Assembly (NCBI GenBank): GCA_023415035.1
Contig: JAEZLX010000204.1
Location: 1-63,370 of the forward strand
DNA: 63,370 nt
Reading direction: 5' to 3'
From: Pseudomonadota bacterium
Lineage (GTDB): Bacteria; Pseudomonadota; Gammaproteobacteria; Burkholderiales; Burkholderiaceae_C
Shown here: one piece after another, positions 16,570 through 25,730 of the stretch
Layout of the letters: each line of letters opens with the position of its first letter
How positions within the stretch are numbered: position 1 is the stretch's first letter
Position numbers and translations under genes: made by a program
The notes under the pieces: model-generated
Databases searched by the model: none
The model's input: only the letters and a program-made list of their open reading frames with translations
Told to the model about the DNA's origin: nothing

Positions 16570-18639
16570 TCAGCGCACCCGCATGCCCGGTGTGGCACCG
16601 GGCCAGGGTTGCAGCACGAAGATGCCCGGGTGGGCCTTCTCATCACCGTGGCTGGCGGCCAGCACCATGCCCTCGCTGACGCCGAACTTCATCTTGCGCG
16701 GGGCGAGGTTGGCGACCATCACGGTGAGCTTGCCAATCAGGTCTTCCGGCTTGTAGGCACTGGCGATGCCGCTGAACACGTTGCGGTGGCGTCCCTCGCC
16801 CACGTCCAGCGTCAGGCGCAGCAGCTTGGTCGAGCCTTCGACGGCCTCGCAGTTGACGATCTGCGCGATGCGCAGGTCGACCTTGGCAAAGTCATCGATG
16901 GTGATGGTGGGTGCCAGCTCCTCGCCACCCGGGACGGTCTTCTCCGGCTCGGGCGCGGCGGAGGGCTCGAACAGGGCGTCCAGCTGCCTGGACTCGACGC
17001 GCTGCATCAGGTGTTGGTAAACACCGATGACATGACCAGCCGGCAGCAGGCTGGCGGCGTCGGCCCAGTCCAGGGGGCCGACCTTGAGGAAGGACTCGAC
17101 CTGTGCGGCCAGCGCGGGTAGCACGGGCTTGAGGTACAGCGAAAGCAGACGGAAGGCCTGGATGCAGGTGGTGCACACCTCCTGCAACTGCGTATCGGCG
17201 CCTTCCTTCTTGGCCAGTTCCCAGGGCTTGTTCTCGTTGACGTACTCGTTGACGCGGTCGGCCAGCAGCATGATCTCGCGCACGGCGCGTGCCGTGTCGC
17301 GCTTCTCGTATGCGTCGGCCAGGAGCTCGGCCTGCGCCTGCATGGCCGCCAGCAGTGCCTGGCCTTCGGCGCCGGGCGCGCCCAGCTGGCCGTTGAAGCG
17401 CTTGGTGAGGAAGCCCGCGGCGCGCGAGGCGATGTTGATGAACTTGCCGACGAGGTCCGAGTTCACCCGCGCCATGAAGTCCTCGGGGTTGAAATCGATG
17501 TCCTCGTTGCGACCGTTGAGCTTGGCGGCAATGTAATAGCGCAGCCATTCGGCGTTCATGCCCAGACTCAGGTACTTGAGCGGATCGAGGCCCGTACCGC
17601 GGCTCTTGCTCATCTTCTCGCCGTTGTTGACGGTGAGGAAGCCGTGCACGCAGATGCGGTCGGGCGTCTTGCGGCCGCTGAACTTGAGCATCGCGGGCCA
17701 GAACAGCGTGTGGAAGGTCACGATGTCCTTCCCGATGAAGTGCACCTGCTCCAGGTTCGGGTCGGCCATGTAGGCCGCGTAGTCCTCGCCGCGTCGGCTC
17801 AGGTGGTTCTTGAGCGCGGCGAGGTAGCCCACGGGCGCATCCAGCCACACGTAGAAGTATTTGCCTGGCGCGTCGGGAATCTCGATGCCGAAGTAGGGCG
17901 CGTCACGGCTGATGTCCCAGTCGCCCAGGCCCTCGCTCTTGCTGCCGTCGGGGTTTTCGCGCACGGAGAACCATTCCTTGACCTTGTTGGCCACTTCGGG
18001 CTGCACGTGGACGCCATCCTGCGTCCATTCCTGCAGGTATTCGACGCAGCGCGGGTCGGACAGCTTGAAGAAAAAGTGCTCGGACTGCTTGATGACGGGC
18101 TTGGCGCCCGAGAGCGCCGAGTACGGCTCGATCAGATCGGTGGGTGCGTAGACGGCGCCGCAGACCTCGCAGTTGTCGCCGTACTGGTCCTTGGCGTGGC
18201 AGCGCGGGCACTCGCCCTTGATGAAGCGGTCGGGCAGGAACATGCCCTTGTCCGGATCGAAGAACTGCTCGATCGTCCGGGTCTCGATGAGACCGGCGGC
18301 TTTCAGGTCCTTGTAGATGGCCTGGGCCAGCTCGGTGTTCTCCGGGCTGTGGGTGGAGTACCAGTGGTCGTGGCTGATGTGAAAGCCCTCGAGGTACTGC
18401 TTGCGACCGGCGGCGATGCCGGCGACGAACTCCTCGGGCGTCTTGCCCGCCTTCTCCGCCGCGATCATGATCGGCGCGCCGTGCGCGTCGTCGGCGCCCA
18501 TGAAGTCCACCCGGTGGCCGCGCATGCGCTGGAAACGCACCCAGGTGTCGGCCTGGATGTATTCCATGATGTGGCCGATGTGGAAGGTGCCGTTGGCGTA
18601 GGGCAGGGCGGTGGTGACGAAAATGCGTCGCTGGCTCAT
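16570..18639 (-). CDS. metG: Methionyl-tRNA synthetase
   Basis: This 689-residue class I synthetase charges initiator and elongator tRNA-Met. The HIGH motif lies in FHIGHIMEY (about residue 20), the zinc-binding CPRCHAKDQYGDNCEVCG at about 144-161, and the KMSKS loop in NGEKMSKSRG (about 340). The C-terminal EMAP-like tRNA-binding domain (about 585-689) is present, as in the dimeric long form. It is divergent from apbC across a gap of about 180 bases. Confidence 0.97.
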   Translation of the reverse strand: MSQRRIFVTTALPYANGTFHIGHIMEYIQADTWVRFQRMRGHRVDFMGADDAHGAPIMIAAEKAGKTPEEFVAGIAAGRKQYLEGFHISHDHWYSTHSPENTELAQAIYKDLKAAGLIETRTIEQFFDPDKGMFLPDRFIKGECPRCHAKDQYGDNCEVCGAVYAPTDLIEPYSALSGAKPVIKQSEHFFFKLSDPRCVEYLQEWTQDGVHVQPEVANKVKEWFSVRENPDGSKSEGLGDWDISRDAPYFGIEIPDAPGKYFYVWLDAPVGYLAALKNHLSRRGEDYAAYMADPNLEQVHFIGKDIVTFHTLFWPAMLKFSGRKTPDRICVHGFLTVNNGEKMSKSRGTGLDPLKYLSLGMNAEWLRYYIAAKLNGRNEDIDFNPEDFMARVNSDLVGKFINIASRAAGFLTKRFNGQLGAPGAEGQALLAAMQAQAELLADAYEKRDTARAVREIMLLADRVNEYVNENKPWELAKKEGADTQLQEVCTTCIQAFRLLSLYLKPVLPALAAQVESFLKVGPLDWADAASLLPAGHVIGVYQHLMQRVESRQLDALFEPSAAPEPEKTVPGGEELAPTITIDDFAKVDLRIAQIVNCEAVEGSTKLLRLTLDVGEGRHRNVFSGIASAYKPEDLIGKLTVMVANLAPRKMKFGVSEGMVLAASHGDEKAHPGIFVLQPWPGATPGMRVR

Positions 18640-18820
18640 GGCAGCTTTCTTTCTGGTCGGGTCGGAAACGCTGGGAAACCCTCAATTCTAGGCTGTGCAT
18701 GTCCCCATGGGGCATGGGTGAATGATGTTCCGCGTGCCCCGGGGGTAGACTTTCCGGCCATGGCGCCCCATGCGGATGCGCCGCGACAGATACCCATATC
18801 CCCACAGGAGAAGAGATTTC

Positions 18821-19912
18821 ATGCCAGCCGACACCCAGGCGCTGCTCGCCGCGCTGCAGACCGTGATCGACCCGAACACGGGCAAGGACATCGTGTCCAC
18901 CAAGGCCCTGAAGAACCTGCAGGTGCATGGGGGCGACGTGTCCTTCGAGGTCGAACTGGGCTATCCCGCCAGGAGTCAGGTGCCGGCATTGCGCCGCGGC
19001 CTGATCGAGGCGGCACGCAGCGTGCCGGGCGTGGAGAACGTGTCGGTGCAGATCGACACGCGCATCCAGGCTCACGCGGTGCAGCGGGGCGTGCAGTTGC
19101 TGCCCGGCGTCAAGAACATCATCGCCGTGGCTTCGGGCAAGGGCGGGGTCGGCAAGAGCACGACCACGGCCAACCTGGCGCTGGCGCTGGCTGCCGAGGG
19201 CGCCCGCGTGGGCATTCTTGACGCCGACATCTATGGCCCGAGCCAGCCCATGATGATGGGCATCGAGGGACGGCCCGAGACGCTGGACGGCAAGAGCATG
19301 GAGCCGCTGGCCAACCATGGTGTGCAGGTCAACTCGATCGGCTTCCTGGTGGACCGCAACGAGGCCATGATCTGGCGCGGGCCGATGGCCACGCAGGCCC
19401 TGGAGCAGCTGCTGCGGCAGACCAACTGGAAGGACCTGGACTACCTGCTGGTGGACATGCCCCCGGGCACGGGCGACATCCAGCTCACCCTGTGCCAGCG
19501 CGTGCCGGTGACCGGCGCCGTCATCGTCACGACGCCGCAGGACATCGCGCTGCTCGACGCACGCAAGGGCATCCGCATGTTCGAGAAGGTAGGGGTTCCC
19601 ATCCTGGGCATCGTCGAGAACATGGCGGTGTACTGCTGCCCGAACTGCGGCCATGTGGAGCATATCTTCGGCGCCGATGGCGGCAGGCAGATGGCGCAGG
19701 AGCTCGGGGCGGACTTCCTCGGCTCGCTGCCGCTGAACATGTCGATCCGGGTACAGGCAGACAGCGGCCTGCCCACGGTGGCCGCCGAGCCCGATGGCGA
19801 GATTGCCGCGCTCTACCGCACGGTGGCGCGCAAGGTGGCGGTGACGGTTGCCGCCAAGTCCAAGGACTACTCCAGCAAGTTCCCGAGCATCAAGATCTCG
19901 AAGGACACCTGA
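18821..19912 (+). CDS. apbC: Iron-sulfur cluster carrier ATPase ApbC/Mrp
   Basis: This 363-residue P-loop protein binds and hands over Fe-S clusters. The start at 18821 follows CAGGAGAAGAG; an upstream in-frame ATG at 18770 would add 17 residues of Arg-rich sequence. An N-terminal MIP18/DUF59 domain (about 5-80) precedes the deviant Walker A GKGGVGKSTT (about 106-115). The CPNC cysteine pair that binds the cluster is in YCCPNCGHVEH (about residue 270). Divergent from metG. Confidence 0.95.
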   Translation: MPADTQALLAALQTVIDPNTGKDIVSTKALKNLQVHGGDVSFEVELGYPARSQVPALRRGLIEAARSVPGVENVSVQIDTRIQAHAVQRGVQLLPGVKNIIAVASGKGGVGKSTTTANLALALAAEGARVGILDADIYGPSQPMMMGIEGRPETLDGKSMEPLANHGVQVNSIGFLVDRNEAMIWRGPMATQALEQLLRQTNWKDLDYLLVDMPPGTGDIQLTLCQRVPVTGAVIVTTPQDIALLDARKGIRMFEKVGVPILGIVENMAVYCCPNCGHVEHIFGADGGRQMAQELGADFLGSLPLNMSIRVQADSGLPTVAAEPDGEIAALYRTVARKVAVTVAAKSKDYSSKFPSIKISKDT

Positions 19913-19920
19913 TCAGCAAT

Positions 19921-19944
19921 ACCGGCGCCGCGCCGGGCGCCGGT
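19921..19944. terminator. GC-rich stem-loop between convergent genes
   Basis: ACCGGCGCC and GGCGCCGGT form a perfect nine-base stem with a six-base loop between the apbC stop and the convergent binding-protein gene. No T-run follows on either strand, so it may act as a weak bidirectional terminator or only protect 3' ends. Confidence 0.45.
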
Positions 19945-19957
19945 CCTGCCTGCCGCA

Positions 19958-21094
19958 TCAGTACCTCAGGTTGCCGCTGGCGTCGATGATGGCCAGCTCC
20001 ACATAACTGGAGCCGTGATGCGACTGCGGCGTGTAGCGCGCCGTGAACCGGCCGAAAGAGATCTCGCCCGAGGTTTCCATGGTCTTGATGAAGGATTCGG
20101 TCGTCAGGTCGCGGCCGGTGCGGCGCAGTCCCTCGACCAGCAGCCGGGCGTGCACGAAGCCCTCGAACTGCGCCGCCGACGCTTGAGCCGCCGGATCCTT
20201 GGCCTTGAGCAGCTGCAGGTATTCGCCCACCACCGGGATGGTGGTGTTGCGCAGCGAGGGCATGATCTGGGCCAGGATGACGCCGCGGGCTTTTTCCTTG
20301 AGGCCGCCCACGACCGTGTCGGGGTTGGCCACCGAGAAACCGTAGAACGTGGGGCGTGCCGCGGTGGCCTGCACCGCGGCGACGTAGTCCGGGAAGGTGG
20401 TGCCGCCCGAGCAGATGATGACCGCCTGTGGACCGAGCTTGGCCGTGGCTTCTGCCGCGGCCGCGAAGTCGGGTTTGGCCGGATCCAGCGCGATTTCGCC
20501 GGCCAGGGGCAGGTTTTCTTGCTTCGAGGCGCGGCGCACCTCATCAAGCAGCGCCTTGCCGAAGGCATCGTCCTGATAGAACGCCACCACGCGCGTGACG
20601 CCGATCTGGCGCAGCTGCGACACGATCTTGTCGGCCTCGTTGGCGTAGCTGGCGCGAACGTGGAACAGATGGCGGATGTAGCGGTCGCGGAACTGTGAGG
20701 CGCCCGTCACCGGACCGAACAGGATGGTCTTCTTTTCGGCCAGGTAGGGCAGCACCGCACCGGTGTGGGCCGTGCCAGTGTTGTGGAACAGGAGGAAAAC
20801 CTTGTCCTCCTCGACCAGGCGACGCGTGTTTTCGACCGCGCGCTTGACGTCGAAGCCGTCGTCCAGCGCGGTCAGCGTGATCTTGCGGCCGTGGATGCCG
20901 CCCTTGGCATTGATGCTGTCGAACAGCAGGCGTGCGCCTTCACCGTATTGCAGGGTCTGCGGGCCGAGCGGACCGGATAGCACCGCCGAGGTGCCAAGAC
21001 GGATTTCGGTGGCCGTCACTCCCTCGTCACCGGCATGGGCCAAGCTGGCGCCCACCCCGATGGCCAGCGCCACGATGCGTTGCCAGAATTTCAT
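19958..21094 (-). CDS. ABC-type branched-chain/aromatic acid binding protein
   Basis: This 378-residue periplasmic protein belongs to the LivK-like Peripla_BP_6 group. The start at 21094 follows GAAGGAGGAG and is followed by a Sec signal peptide ending ASLAHA. The body shows AVLSGPLGPQTLQYGEGARLLF, typical of the family. It lies next to the box genes, so benzoate or a related aromatic acid is a possible ligand, but no livHMGF-type permease or ATPase is in the window. A weak promoter (TTGCAC, 16 bases, TAACAT on the minus strand, about 21117-21144) sits upstream, so it may be transcribed on its own. Confidence 0.85.
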   Translation of the reverse strand: MKFWQRIVALAIGVGASLAHAGDEGVTATEIRLGTSAVLSGPLGPQTLQYGEGARLLFDSINAKGGIHGRKITLTALDDGFDVKRAVENTRRLVEEDKVFLLFHNTGTAHTGAVLPYLAEKKTILFGPVTGASQFRDRYIRHLFHVRASYANEADKIVSQLRQIGVTRVVAFYQDDAFGKALLDEVRRASKQENLPLAGEIALDPAKPDFAAAAEATAKLGPQAVIICSGGTTFPDYVAAVQATAARPTFYGFSVANPDTVVGGLKEKARGVILAQIMPSLRNTTIPVVGEYLQLLKAKDPAAQASAAQFEGFVHARLLVEGLRRTGRDLTTESFIKTMETSGEISFGRFTARYTPQSHHGSSYVELAIIDASGNLRY

Positions 21095-21208
21095 GCTCCT
21101 CCTTCGGATGAATTTCCATGTTATCAGTGTGGTTATATTGTGCAATTTGATACAACTTATCACCAATAGGGTTTCCCCCAGTGGCGGGGGTATCCGGGCG
21201 GGGAGGGT

Positions 21209-22786
21209 TCAGCCTGCGCCCTGGCGCTGGCTTTCGAGCTCACGCAGGCGGAAGCGCTGGATCTTGCCTGTGGCCGTCTTGGGCAGTTCGCTCACGAATT
21301 CGATGAAGCGCGGGTACTTGTAGGGCGCCAGCTTCTCCTTCACGAAGACCTGCAGCTCGGCCTCGGTGGCCTGCTGACCTGGTTTGAGCACCACGAAGGC
21401 CTTGGTCTTGGTGAGGCCGTCGTCGTCGGTCTTGCCGATCACGGCCGCCTCCAGCACGGCCGGGTGCTGCACCAGCGTTGCCTCGACTTCGAAGGGGCTG
21501 ACGTAGATGCCGCTGACCTTGAGCATGTCGTCGTTTCGGCCGGCATAGGTGTAGTAGCCGTCGGCGTCGCGCACATACTTGTCGCCGCTCTTGGTCCAGG
21601 CGCCCTGGAAGGTATCGCGGGTTTTGGCGCGGTTGTTCCAGTAGAGCAGCGCGGCGCTCGGGCCCTTGATGTACAGGTCGCCGATCTGGTCGGGGCCCTC
21701 GATCACGGCGCCGTCCTCGTCACGCAGCTGCACTTCATAGCCGGGCACGGGTTTGCCGGTGGTGCCGTAGCGCACGTCGCCGGGGCGGTTGGACAGGAAC
21801 ACGTGCAGCATCTCGGTGGATCCGATGCCGTCGATGATCTCGCAGCCGAAATGCTTGGTCCAGCGCTCGCCGATCTCGCGCGGCAGGGCTTCGCCCGCCG
21901 ACGAGCACAGGCGAAGCGCCACCTGGTCGCGCGAGGGCAGGTCGGGGCTGGCGAGCATGCCGCTGTAGCCGGTGGGGGCGCCATAGAACACGGTCGGCTT
22001 GTGTTCGACGAAACGCCGGAAGCAGGCTTGCGGTGTGGCACGCTCGGCCATCAGCACGATGCTGGCGCCCACGCTCAGGGGAAAGCTCAGTGCGTTGCCC
22101 AGACCGTAGGCGAAGAAAAGCTTGGCGGCCGAGAAGACGGTGTCTTTCTCGGTCAGACCCAGCACCGCCTTGCCGTACAGCTCTGCCGTCCACCAGAGAT
22201 TGGCTTGCGTGTGCACCGTGCCCTTGGGCGCGCCGGTCGAGCCGCTCGAGTAAAGCCAGAAGGCCGGTTCGTCGCCGTGGGTGTCCGCACCCTGGCCTGG
22301 CGCCTGCGCCGCCACGAGCGTAGCCCAGTCGTGCAGGCCGGCAGGCACAGGATCGGCACTGCGCGAGACGATGACCTGCCGCACCTCATGCGCGCCATCG
22401 GCCATGGCGGTCTGGAGCGTGGGCAGCAACGCGCCGGAGACGATGGCCGCCTGTGCGCGGCTGTCGGCCAGCATGAAGGCATAGTCCTTGGCCGTGAGCA
22501 GCGTGTTGACGCAAACCGGGACGATGCCGGCGTGCAGCGCGCCCAGGAAGGTCACGATCCAGTCGCTGCTGTCGTGCATCAGCAGCAGCACGCGGTCCTC
22601 GCGGCGCAGGCCAAGGCCCCGCAGCGCGGACGAAAACCGTGCCACCTGGTCAGCCAGCTGCCCGTAGGTGAGGGTGCCTGCGTCATCGATGATGGCTGTC
22701 TTGCCGGAGCGGCCGGAGTTGACCGCCATCAGGTGGCGGGCAAAGTTGAAGCGTGCGGGTGGCGGGGTGAGTTCGTCGGGTTGCAT
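21209..22786 (-). CDS. bclA: Benzoate-CoA ligase
   Basis: This 525-residue adenylate-forming enzyme activates benzoate with ATP and CoA, the entry step of the box pathway. The adenylation signature YSSGSTGAPKGTVH is at about residues 179-192, and the catalytic lysine is in the C-terminal KTATGKIQRFRLR. YGLGNALSFPLSVGAS is typical of benzoate-CoA ligases. It follows the semialdehyde dehydrogenase gene by about 50 bases on the same strand, and the other box genes lie nearby. Confidence 0.92.
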   Translation of the reverse strand: MQPDELTPPPARFNFARHLMAVNSGRSGKTAIIDDAGTLTYGQLADQVARFSSALRGLGLRREDRVLLLMHDSSDWIVTFLGALHAGIVPVCVNTLLTAKDYAFMLADSRAQAAIVSGALLPTLQTAMADGAHEVRQVIVSRSADPVPAGLHDWATLVAAQAPGQGADTHGDEPAFWLYSSGSTGAPKGTVHTQANLWWTAELYGKAVLGLTEKDTVFSAAKLFFAYGLGNALSFPLSVGASIVLMAERATPQACFRRFVEHKPTVFYGAPTGYSGMLASPDLPSRDQVALRLCSSAGEALPREIGERWTKHFGCEIIDGIGSTEMLHVFLSNRPGDVRYGTTGKPVPGYEVQLRDEDGAVIEGPDQIGDLYIKGPSAALLYWNNRAKTRDTFQGAWTKSGDKYVRDADGYYTYAGRNDDMLKVSGIYVSPFEVEATLVQHPAVLEAAVIGKTDDDGLTKTKAFVVLKPGQQATEAELQVFVKEKLAPYKYPRFIEFVSELPKTATGKIQRFRLRELESQRQGAG

Positions 22787-22836
22787 GTTTTGTCTCCTTT
22801 GTTGTTGTGTCCGCGCTGTCGTCCGGGAGACCGGGG

Positions 22837-24426
22837 TCAGGGTCTGAAGGCGGTGCCGGTGGTGGCCAGTTCGTCCAGTGCCTCCGTGCTGGCCTGTACC
22901 GCGCTGCGGCGGTGGTAGAAAGCCAGCGCACGCAAGCCACCGAGTTCCTCACCGCCGCCGGCGCGTCCCGGGCCGCCGTGCAGGCTCATGGGCATCACGT
23001 TGCCGTGACCAGTTTGGCTTGCCGCGACGTCGGGGCTGATGGCGTGCACGCGGCCGTGGCTGTCGGCCAGTTCGGCGGCGGCGCGCGCGATGAACGCCGG
23101 GTCGGCGCTGTAGACCGAGGTCACCAGCGAGCCCTCGCCACGGCGAATCAGCTCATAGGCTTGCGCTTCATTGTCGTAGGGCATGAGGGTCGCGACTGGG
23201 CCGAACACCTCGACCTCATGCAGCACTCGGGCGCTGACCGGGTCTTTCGTGCCCAGCAGTGTGGGCGCAACGCAGGCGGCCACGGCGGGGTCGGCGTCCA
23301 CCAGCGGCATGGTCGAGCCGTCGAACAGGACGTCGGCCTCGACCTTGAGCGCGGCAATGCCGGCCTGCACGCTGTCGTGCTGTTCGCGGCTGACCAGCGA
23401 ACCCATGCGGACGTTCTCGTTTCGGGGGTTGCCGACGGTGGTCCTGGCCAGTTTGGCGGCGATGGCCTGCGCGGTGGCGTCGTAGAGCGCGCGCGGCACG
23501 AACACGCGGCGGATGGCCGTGCATTTCTGGCCGCTCTTGATGGTCATCTCCCGCACCACCTCGGCGACCAGCAGGTTGAAGGCTTCACTGCCTTCGGTGG
23601 CAGCGGGATCGAGCATGGCGCTGTTGAGACTGTCTGCCTCGATATTGCAGCGCACCGAGCGCTCGGCCACGGCCGGGTGGCTGCGGATGATGCGCGCCGT
23701 CTCGGCCGAACCGGTGAAGCTGACGACGTCGAAGGGCTGCAACTGATCCATGAGGCCGGCCGACGAACCGCAGACCACCGACAGCGCGCCGGGCGGCACG
23801 ACGCCGGCCTCGACCACGTCGGCCACCATGCGCTGGGTCAGCCAGGCGGTGGCGGTAGCGGGCTTGACGATGACCGGCACGCCCGAGAGCAGTGCCGGGG
23901 CGGCTTTTTCCCACAGGCCCCAGCTCGGGAAGTTGAAGGCGTTGATGAACAGGGCGACCCCGCGCGTGGGGGTGAGGATGTGCTGTGTCTGGAACACCGG
24001 GTCCTTGCCCATGCGGATGCGATCACCATCAAGCAGGCATCGCGCCTGGCCCAGGGATTCGCCCTGCCTGGCGTACAGGCCGAGCGTGAAGATGCCACCG
24101 TCGATATCGACGCCCGAATCCCTGGCCGTGGTGCCCGAATTGCGGGTGGCGATGTCGTAATAGGCGTCGCGGTTGGCCTGCAACACCTTGACGATGGCGC
24201 CCAGCATGGCAGCCCGCTCGCCGTAAGTCATGGTCCGCAGCGCGCGGCCGCCCTGCTCACGGGCGAAGGCAAAGGCCTCGGCCAGGTCGATGCCGGCGCT
24301 GCTCACGCGCACCAGCGGGGTGCCCAGCACCGGGTCCAGCAGTGTGCTGCCCTGGCCGGCGCCCGTTTGCCAGCGGCCGGCGAGGTAGTTGGGAAGCAGG
24401 GGAATGTCGGCGGAGGAGGTGCTCAT
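22837..24426 (-). CDS. boxD: 3,4-dehydroadipyl-CoA semialdehyde dehydrogenase (box pathway)
   Basis: This 529-residue protein is an aldehyde dehydrogenase related to the N-terminal half of PaaZ, without the hydratase half. It oxidises the semialdehyde released by BoxC. The NAD(P)-binding NAFNFPSWG and the catalytic cysteine in KSGQKCTAIRR are visible. It is divergent from boxR; the space between contains TGCA motifs expected of a BoxR operator, and benzoate-CoA ligase lies directly downstream. Confidence 0.9.
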   Translation of the reverse strand: MSTSSADIPLLPNYLAGRWQTGAGQGSTLLDPVLGTPLVRVSSAGIDLAEAFAFAREQGGRALRTMTYGERAAMLGAIVKVLQANRDAYYDIATRNSGTTARDSGVDIDGGIFTLGLYARQGESLGQARCLLDGDRIRMGKDPVFQTQHILTPTRGVALFINAFNFPSWGLWEKAAPALLSGVPVIVKPATATAWLTQRMVADVVEAGVVPPGALSVVCGSSAGLMDQLQPFDVVSFTGSAETARIIRSHPAVAERSVRCNIEADSLNSAMLDPAATEGSEAFNLLVAEVVREMTIKSGQKCTAIRRVFVPRALYDATAQAIAAKLARTTVGNPRNENVRMGSLVSREQHDSVQAGIAALKVEADVLFDGSTMPLVDADPAVAACVAPTLLGTKDPVSARVLHEVEVFGPVATLMPYDNEAQAYELIRRGEGSLVTSVYSADPAFIARAAAELADSHGRVHAISPDVAASQTGHGNVMPMSLHGGPGRAGGGEELGGLRALAFYHRRSAVQASTEALDELATTGTAFRP

Positions 24427-24491
24427 GGTGGTGTCCGGATGCAGCGGTTTGCGTAAATGCCGTGGTCGGATCCACGGAATGACGGTATAAA

Positions 24492-24531
24492 TGCACTATC
24501 TTGCTTCCCATAAAGTATGCAATAAAGTGCA
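24492..24531. promoter_or_regulatory. boxD-boxR divergent control region with BoxR-type TGCA motifs
   Basis: TGCA occurs at 24492-24495, 24518-24521 and 24528-24531; the last two are separated by exactly six bases (ATAAAG), the TGCA-N6-TGCA arrangement described for BoxR operators. They overlap a plus-strand promoter candidate, TTGCTT (24501-24506), 16 bases, TAAAGT (24523-24528). The spacer 24427-24603 is clearly more AT-rich than its flanks. Confidence 0.65.
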
Positions 24532-24603
24532 TGTCGGTGGGGAGATCCGTGACTGGGGTTTACCCTCGGACATCCCTGCCAACAGACGAAAGGCGCCTGC
24601 GCC

Positions 24604-25542
24604 ATGACATCCAGCGATACCTTGATCGCCCAACCCGTTGCCCATGCCGGAAACCTTGATGCCGCCGAGGAGCGCCATCCCTTCCTGGTGGCGCTGGGCG
24701 AACGTGTGCGCACCCTGCGCTCGCGCAAGGGCATGACGCGCAAGGCGGTGGCGCTGGCGGCCGACGTGTCGGAGCGCCATCTGGCCAATCTGGAGTACGG
24801 CACCGGCAACGCTTCCATCCTGGTGTTGCTGCAGGTGGCGCAGGCCCTGCAATGCTCGCTGGCCGAACTGATCGGCGACGTGACGACGTCCTCGCCCGAG
24901 TGGCTGCTGATCCGGGAGCTGCTGCAGGGGCGCAGCGAAACCGACCTGCGCCGCGCGCGGGTGCAGCTGGCGGAGCTACTGGGCGCCAGCGGTGGGGTGG
25001 ATGCCCAGGGGCGGCAGGCGCGCGTGGCGCTGATCGGTCTGCGTGGCGCGGGCAAGTCGACGCTGGGCCAGCGGCTCGCGGACGATCTGGGTTATCCCTT
25101 CATCGAGCTCAGTCGCGAAATCGAGCAGTTTGCCGGCTGCAGCATCAGCGAGATCCACAACCTGTACGGTGCCAATGCCTACCGCCGCTACGAGCGGCGG
25201 GCACTGGAGGAGGCGATCCAGATCTACCCGGAGGTGGTGATCGCCACCCCCGGCGGGCTGGTGGCCGACTCGGCCAACTTCAACCTGCTGCTGCAGCACT
25301 GCACCACGGTCTGGCTGCAGGCTGATCCGGCCGACCACATGGCGCGCGTCGCGGCGCAGGGCGATCTGCGGCCGATGGCGGCCAGCCGGGAGGCGATGGA
25401 AGACCTCAAGCGCATTCTGGAGGGGCGCTCGGCCTTCTATTCGAAAGCGGACCTGAGCTTCAACACCAGCGCGCAGCCGCTGGAGGAAAGTTTCATGCGC
25501 CTGCGCCGCGAGGTGCGCGAGCTGCTGAAGCTGCCGGTCTGA
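24604..25542 (+). CDS. boxR: Transcriptional regulator BoxR (HTH plus shikimate-kinase-like domain)
   Basis: This 312-residue regulator is expected to repress the box genes and respond to benzoyl-CoA. An XRE-type helix-turn-helix covers residues about 30-90 (TRKAVALAADVSERHLANLE), and a shikimate-kinase-like domain covers about 138-310 with a Walker A in GLRGAGKST. The kinase-like part binds the CoA ligand in known homologues and does not make shikimate phosphate. It is divergent from boxD and upstream of boxC, with TGCA motifs on both sides. Confidence 0.92.
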   Translation: MTSSDTLIAQPVAHAGNLDAAEERHPFLVALGERVRTLRSRKGMTRKAVALAADVSERHLANLEYGTGNASILVLLQVAQALQCSLAELIGDVTTSSPEWLLIRELLQGRSETDLRRARVQLAELLGASGGVDAQGRQARVALIGLRGAGKSTLGQRLADDLGYPFIELSREIEQFAGCSISEIHNLYGANAYRRYERRALEEAIQIYPEVVIATPGGLVADSANFNLLLQHCTTVWLQADPADHMARVAAQGDLRPMAASREAMEDLKRILEGRSAFYSKADLSFNTSAQPLEESFMRLRREVRELLKLPV

Positions 25543-25625
25543 CCAGGGAGGCTCCGGTCGCGGCAGGAGGCGATGCCGGGGTGATCCCTGAACCAAGGGT
25601 AAACCCTGTGTGAAATGAACTAAAT

Positions 25626-25660
25626 TGCATTTGACTTCGAGCAAATGCATGCACTATTAT
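25626..25660 (+). promoter_or_regulatory. boxC promoter with overlapping TGCA operator
   Basis: TTGACT (25631-25636), an 18-base spacer and TATTAT (25655-25660) make a good sigma-70 promoter 70 bases before boxC. TGCA occurs at 25626-25629, and as the tandem TGCATGCA at 25646-25653 between the -35 and -10 boxes, where a bound repressor would block the polymerase. The TGCACTAT sequence here also occurs at the boxD-boxR spacer (24492-24499). Confidence 0.7.
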
Positions 25661-25730
25661 TCACATCACGCTTCGCCGCAGCCTGCATCCGAATCCACTG
25701 CAACCGCCGTTCCGATCCGAGGAGACATCC

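Noticed and set aside
24604..25542. Shikimate kinase of aromatic amino-acid synthesis
   Set aside because: The kinase-like domain is fused to a DNA-binding domain and sits divergent from boxD, the known BoxR layout.
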